This document shows, piece by piece, positions 5,917 through 8,008 of a DNA stretch of 8,008 bases. The translations under genes and the position numbers were made by a program. Under the pieces are notes generated by a model. It was not told where the DNA came from. It made no database searches and worked only from the letters and a program-made list of their open reading frames with translations. Positions within the stretch are counted from its first letter, which is position 1; the number at the start of each line of letters is the position of its first letter. This DNA comes from an uncultured Lachnospiraceae bacterium (GTDB taxonomy: Bacteria; Bacillota; Clostridia; Lachnospirales; Lachnospiraceae). Location of the stretch: contig CADBTG010000128.1 of the NCBI GenBank assembly GCA_902797475.1, forward strand, positions 1-8,008, in the 5' to 3' direction.

Positions 5917-7203
5917 GAACACGACAAATGCATACGGATGCTCTTCGGAGTTCAGATAACCGGCAAACCAGCCATTGGATTTGCCGGTTTTTTGTTCCAC
6001 GGTTCCCGATTTGGCGCCCATACGGACATTCGGGAAGCGGTCGGTTCCGTATACATGAGAGACATTATACTCCATATAACCGCGCATGATTGCGGCAGTT
6101 CCTGCATCAACAAGCGTCCCGGTATATTCGGTTTCGGGCGTTTTCAGATTCGTTCCGTTTGAAGCGGTAACATTTTTCAAAAAGGTCGGAACGGCTGACT
6201 TTCCGCCGTTCGCTACGGCGCCGATGTACATTAAAAGAGAGCACGGATTGACGAGGTCGTGGTGAAGCCCTACGCCTGCCCAGCCGAGCTGATATTTTGT
6301 TGCGGCAGCCAGTTCAAAGGAGCCCTTTGCATTGGCAAATGTGAAGATCCGACGGGACGAACTAAGCCCTGCCTTATCCACATAGGAAGCCATCTTATCA
6401 CCGCCGATTTCGGCAGCCAGAGCGGCAAATGTGCAGTTACAGGAGTTGGCGTAAGCCTCCTGAAGCGTCTGCGTTCCGTGCGCTTTCGGGCAGGAGACGT
6501 AATTGTCCCCGATTTTCACGGAACCGGTGCATTCGTAAAGTCTTGCCGAAGCATCCGGAAGCTCCGATAAAGCAGCCTGCAGCGTGAGCGTCTTAAAGAC
6601 AGAGCCCGGTGTAAAGGTGGAGGAGAAGAACCGGTTGATGTAGGCGCCGGTATAGGAATCACTCCACTCAATGTCTTCGGGAATGTTATTCGGATCGTAA
6701 CTCGGCGAGGAAACCAGACATAGAATCTCGCCGGTTTTATAGTTGTAAACACAGGCACAGCCGAAGAGACCGTTCATGGCCTTATAAGCAGCCGAGCAGG
6801 CTTCGGCATCGATTGTCAGCGAAACCTTATTGCCTTCGTCGTTGATGGCATTTGCCCCGGAGCTTCTCTTATAAGCGACGAGGTACTCGCGCAGATTGCT
6901 TAAGGCTCCGGTCCGGATCTTGCCGGCGGAGTCGCCGACCGTATGAAGAGTCGCGACACGGATGTCAAAGTTCGGCGAATAAACGCGGACGCCATCCTTA
7001 ACCGAAGAGAGAATGACACCGTTTCGGTCCGTGACGGTACCGGTTTTCAGTTCTCCGTTATCGGAATACAGGTGCTTGTTGTAGGACTGCTCGTACCATT
7101 TTTCAGAATCGCGCACGTAACGGACTAAGAAGAGGACGATTCCGAAGATGAAGGCGAGAAGAATCAGTCTGCAGAAGAGGGCTCGGTGTTCAATTTTGCG
7201 CAT
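5836..7203 (-). CDS. pbpA: Class B penicillin-binding protein (PbpA/FtsI-like transpeptidase)
   Basis: From the ATG at 7203 the protein has 455 residues: a short cytosolic N-terminus, one membrane anchor at about 9-28, a reduced pedestal domain opening with TVTDRNGVILSS, and a transpeptidase domain. The catalytic SxxK is Ser201-Val-Phe-Lys204 in TPGSVFK, the SxN box is Ser254-Cys-Asn256, and the KSGT box is 398-401. It should cross-link peptidoglycan outside the membrane as the partner of the SEDS protein encoded just upstream. There is no PASTA domain, and the protein is shorter than most FtsI or SpoVD proteins and closer in size to PbpA-type ones. An ATG at 7209 is also in frame but abuts the Shine-Dalgarno with no spacer. 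The 3' end overlaps queH by 81 bp. No leftward terminator is visible after the stop. Confidence 0.93.
   Translation of the reverse strand: MRKIEHRALFCRLILLAFIFGIVLFLVRYVRDSEKWYEQSYNKHLYSDNGELKTGTVTDRNGVILSSVKDGVRVYSPNFDIRVATLHTVGDSAGKIRTGALSNLREYLVAYKRSSGANAINDEGNKVSLTIDAEACSAAYKAMNGLFGCACVYNYKTGEILCLVSSPSYDPNNIPEDIEWSDSYTGAYINRFFSSTFTPGSVFKTLTLQAALSELPDASARLYECTGSVKIGDNYVSCPKAHGTQTLQEAYANSCNCTFAALAAEIGGDKMASYVDKAGLSSSRRIFTFANAKGSFELAAATKYQLGWAGVGLHHDLVNPCSLLMYIGAVANGGKSAVPTFLKNVTASNGTNLKTPETEYTGTLVDAGTAAIMRGYMEYNVSHVYGTDRFPNVRMGAKSGTVEQKTGKSNGWFAGYLNSEEHPYAFVVFLEHGGAGSGAPADVAAAALQALISVP
5958..5993 (+). terminator. Intrinsic terminator of the rightward operon
   Basis: AACCGGCAAA (5958-5967) pairs perfectly with TTTGCCGGTT (5980-5989). 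The 12-nt loop can pair further through CCA/TGG. Six T residues occupy 5988-5993. It lies 42 nt after the queH stop. On the opposite strand the hairpin is preceded by A residues and not followed by a T-run, so it should act only rightward. It sits wholly inside the penicillin-binding protein gene, over the codons that follow the KSGT box. Confidence 0.8.
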
Positions 7204-8008
7204 CGTCATTCACCTCCTCCGATTCGGATGAAGGAACGGATTCCTTGCGTTTCCTGTAATAGCGGATGCCCGCGAAGCTGGCGCCCGGACGGGTGTCGAC
7301 GGCTTTCAAAAAGGCAAGAAGCCCCCATGCGGCAATCATCGAAGAGCCGCCGTTGCTGACGAAGGGAAATGTCACACCGGTAAGAGGTAGCATGTCGACC
7401 GAACCGAATATATTAAGAGCCGTTTGGAACACGATCATGGATGTGGCGGAACAGGCCGCAATTGTGTAGTAGCTTGAGCGGCTCATCCGGCAGGATTTGA
7501 TGGCAAATGCGGCGAGGGCGATGATGCAGCCGACAATCAGAATGCCCGTAATCAGCCCCCATTCCTCGCAGACCAGACCGAAGACAAGGTCGGTATCGCT
7601 TGCGGCGACCCGCTTTAAAAAGCCTTCTCCGGGACCGACGCCGAGAAGACCGCCTGAGGAAATGGCTGTCATCGTGCGGGTCTGCTGGTATCCGCCGGAG
7701 GAAGCATATTCCCAGGCGTGGCGCCACGTCGAGAAGCGTTTCCAAATGTAAGGCTTGGCAATCAAAACCATGGCGCCGCAGGAAACCGCGCCGCCCGACA
7801 TAAGCATCAGCGTCGCAAAATCGCCGGAGCGCAGATACGAAATGACGAGAAATGTGATGAAGAAGATGGCCGCACCGCCGAAGTCGCTCATCAGGCCGAA
7901 GAGCATCATCATCGCAAGCGTCAGCACCATGAACAGACCAAGGTTACGCTTTCGGAACAGTCGGTCAAGTGTTGCCGCGCCTGCAAAAATATAGCAAAGC
8001 TTGGCAAG
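7190..8008 (-). CDS. ftsW: FtsW/RodA/SpoVE-family SEDS glycosyltransferase, N-terminus outside window
   Basis: The frame is open to the window edge at 8008, so the first ATG at 7930 is internal; 272 residues are visible. SEDS proteins polymerise lipid II into glycan strands in the membrane, in complex with a class B penicillin-binding protein. Visible family motifs are FAGAATLDRL near the edge, SDFGGAAIFF, SSGGLLGVGPGEG, ASDTDLVFGLVCEEWGL and the terminal LPLTGVTFPFVSNGGSSM. The Asp encoded at 7589-7591 in TDLVFGLVCEE corresponds to the catalytic Asp of RodA/FtsW. Several hydrophobic membrane segments are evident, followed by a charged cytosolic tail. FtsW and RodA cannot be separated from the visible part. 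The stop lies 14 nt past the chosen pbpA start, so the genes overlap and presumably form one unit. Confidence 0.93.
   Translation of the reverse strand, partial: LAKLCYIFAGAATLDRLFRKRNLGLFMVLTLAMMMLFGLMSDFGGAAIFFITFLVISYLRSGDFATLMLMSGGAVSCGAMVLIAKPYIWKRFSTWRHAWEYASSGGYQQTRTMTAISSGGLLGVGPGEGFLKRVAASDTDLVFGLVCEEWGLITGILIVGCIIALAAFAIKSCRMSRSSYYTIAACSATSMIVFQTALNIFGSVDMLPLTGVTFPFVSNGGSSMIAAWGLLAFLKAVDTRPGASFAGIRYYRKRKESVPSSESEEVNDDAQN
7210..7220 (-). promoter_or_regulatory. Ribosome binding site deciding the pbpA start
   Basis: On the minus strand GGAGGAGGTGA ends at 7210 and runs directly into an ATG (7209-7207), leaving no spacer. The second in-frame ATG at 7203-7201 is 6 nt further on, a normal distance, and is the preferred start. 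The site lies inside the last codons of the upstream FtsW-like gene, so pbpA translation is probably coupled to it. Confidence 0.75.

Noticed and set aside
7717..7728. 12-bp perfect palindrome CGTGGCGCCACG inside the ftsW-like gene
   Set aside because: It encodes ordinary family residues, has no loop suited to an RNA hairpin and is not repeated elsewhere in the window; probably chance.

Overview
The window looks like chromosome from a Gram-positive Firmicute, most likely class Clostridia and perhaps Lachnospiraceae. The evidence is moderate GC with many GGC, CCG and GAA codons, strong AGGAGG-type ribosome binding sites, a CpsB/CpsC/CpsD phosphoregulatory trio, QueH rather than QueG, and a compact class B penicillin-binding protein paired with an FtsW/RodA protein. 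The family assignments are firm; the taxon is inference. I see no mobile element, CRISPR array, tRNA or rRNA.

Positions 1-5916 hold a tightly packed rightward gene set. First is the 3' part of an acidic, alanine/glutamate-rich repeat protein that ends in MORN repeats. A CpsB-type PHP phosphatase follows, then a 134-nt hairpin-rich leader, a Wzz/CpsC-type chain-length and kinase-activating membrane protein, and a CpsD-type bacterial tyrosine kinase with a Tyr/Gly tail. The kinase overlaps a class I aminotransferase by ATGA. A HisC-like aminotransferase comes 18 nt later, and queH overlaps the end of that gene by 10 nt. The first part would regulate polysaccharide export by reversible tyrosine phosphorylation, although no glycosyltransferase, flippase or polymerase gene is visible. 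The second part is amino-acid and queuosine metabolism that appears to share the transcript.

Positions 5836-8008 hold a leftward cell-wall pair: an FtsW/RodA-family SEDS glycosyltransferase (its 5' end lies beyond the window) and a class B transpeptidase, overlapping at their junction. Together they would form a peptidoglycan synthase.

The two convergent operons overlap by 81 bp at their 3' ends. The rightward operon's apparent intrinsic terminator lies inside the coding sequence of the penicillin-binding protein, over its conserved stretch just after the KSGT box. The most notable signals are this dual-use terminator, the structured spacer that may carry the Shine-Dalgarno of the Wzz gene to its start codon, and the hendecad repeat whose peptide is conserved while its codons have drifted. 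I found no clearly new multi-gene system.
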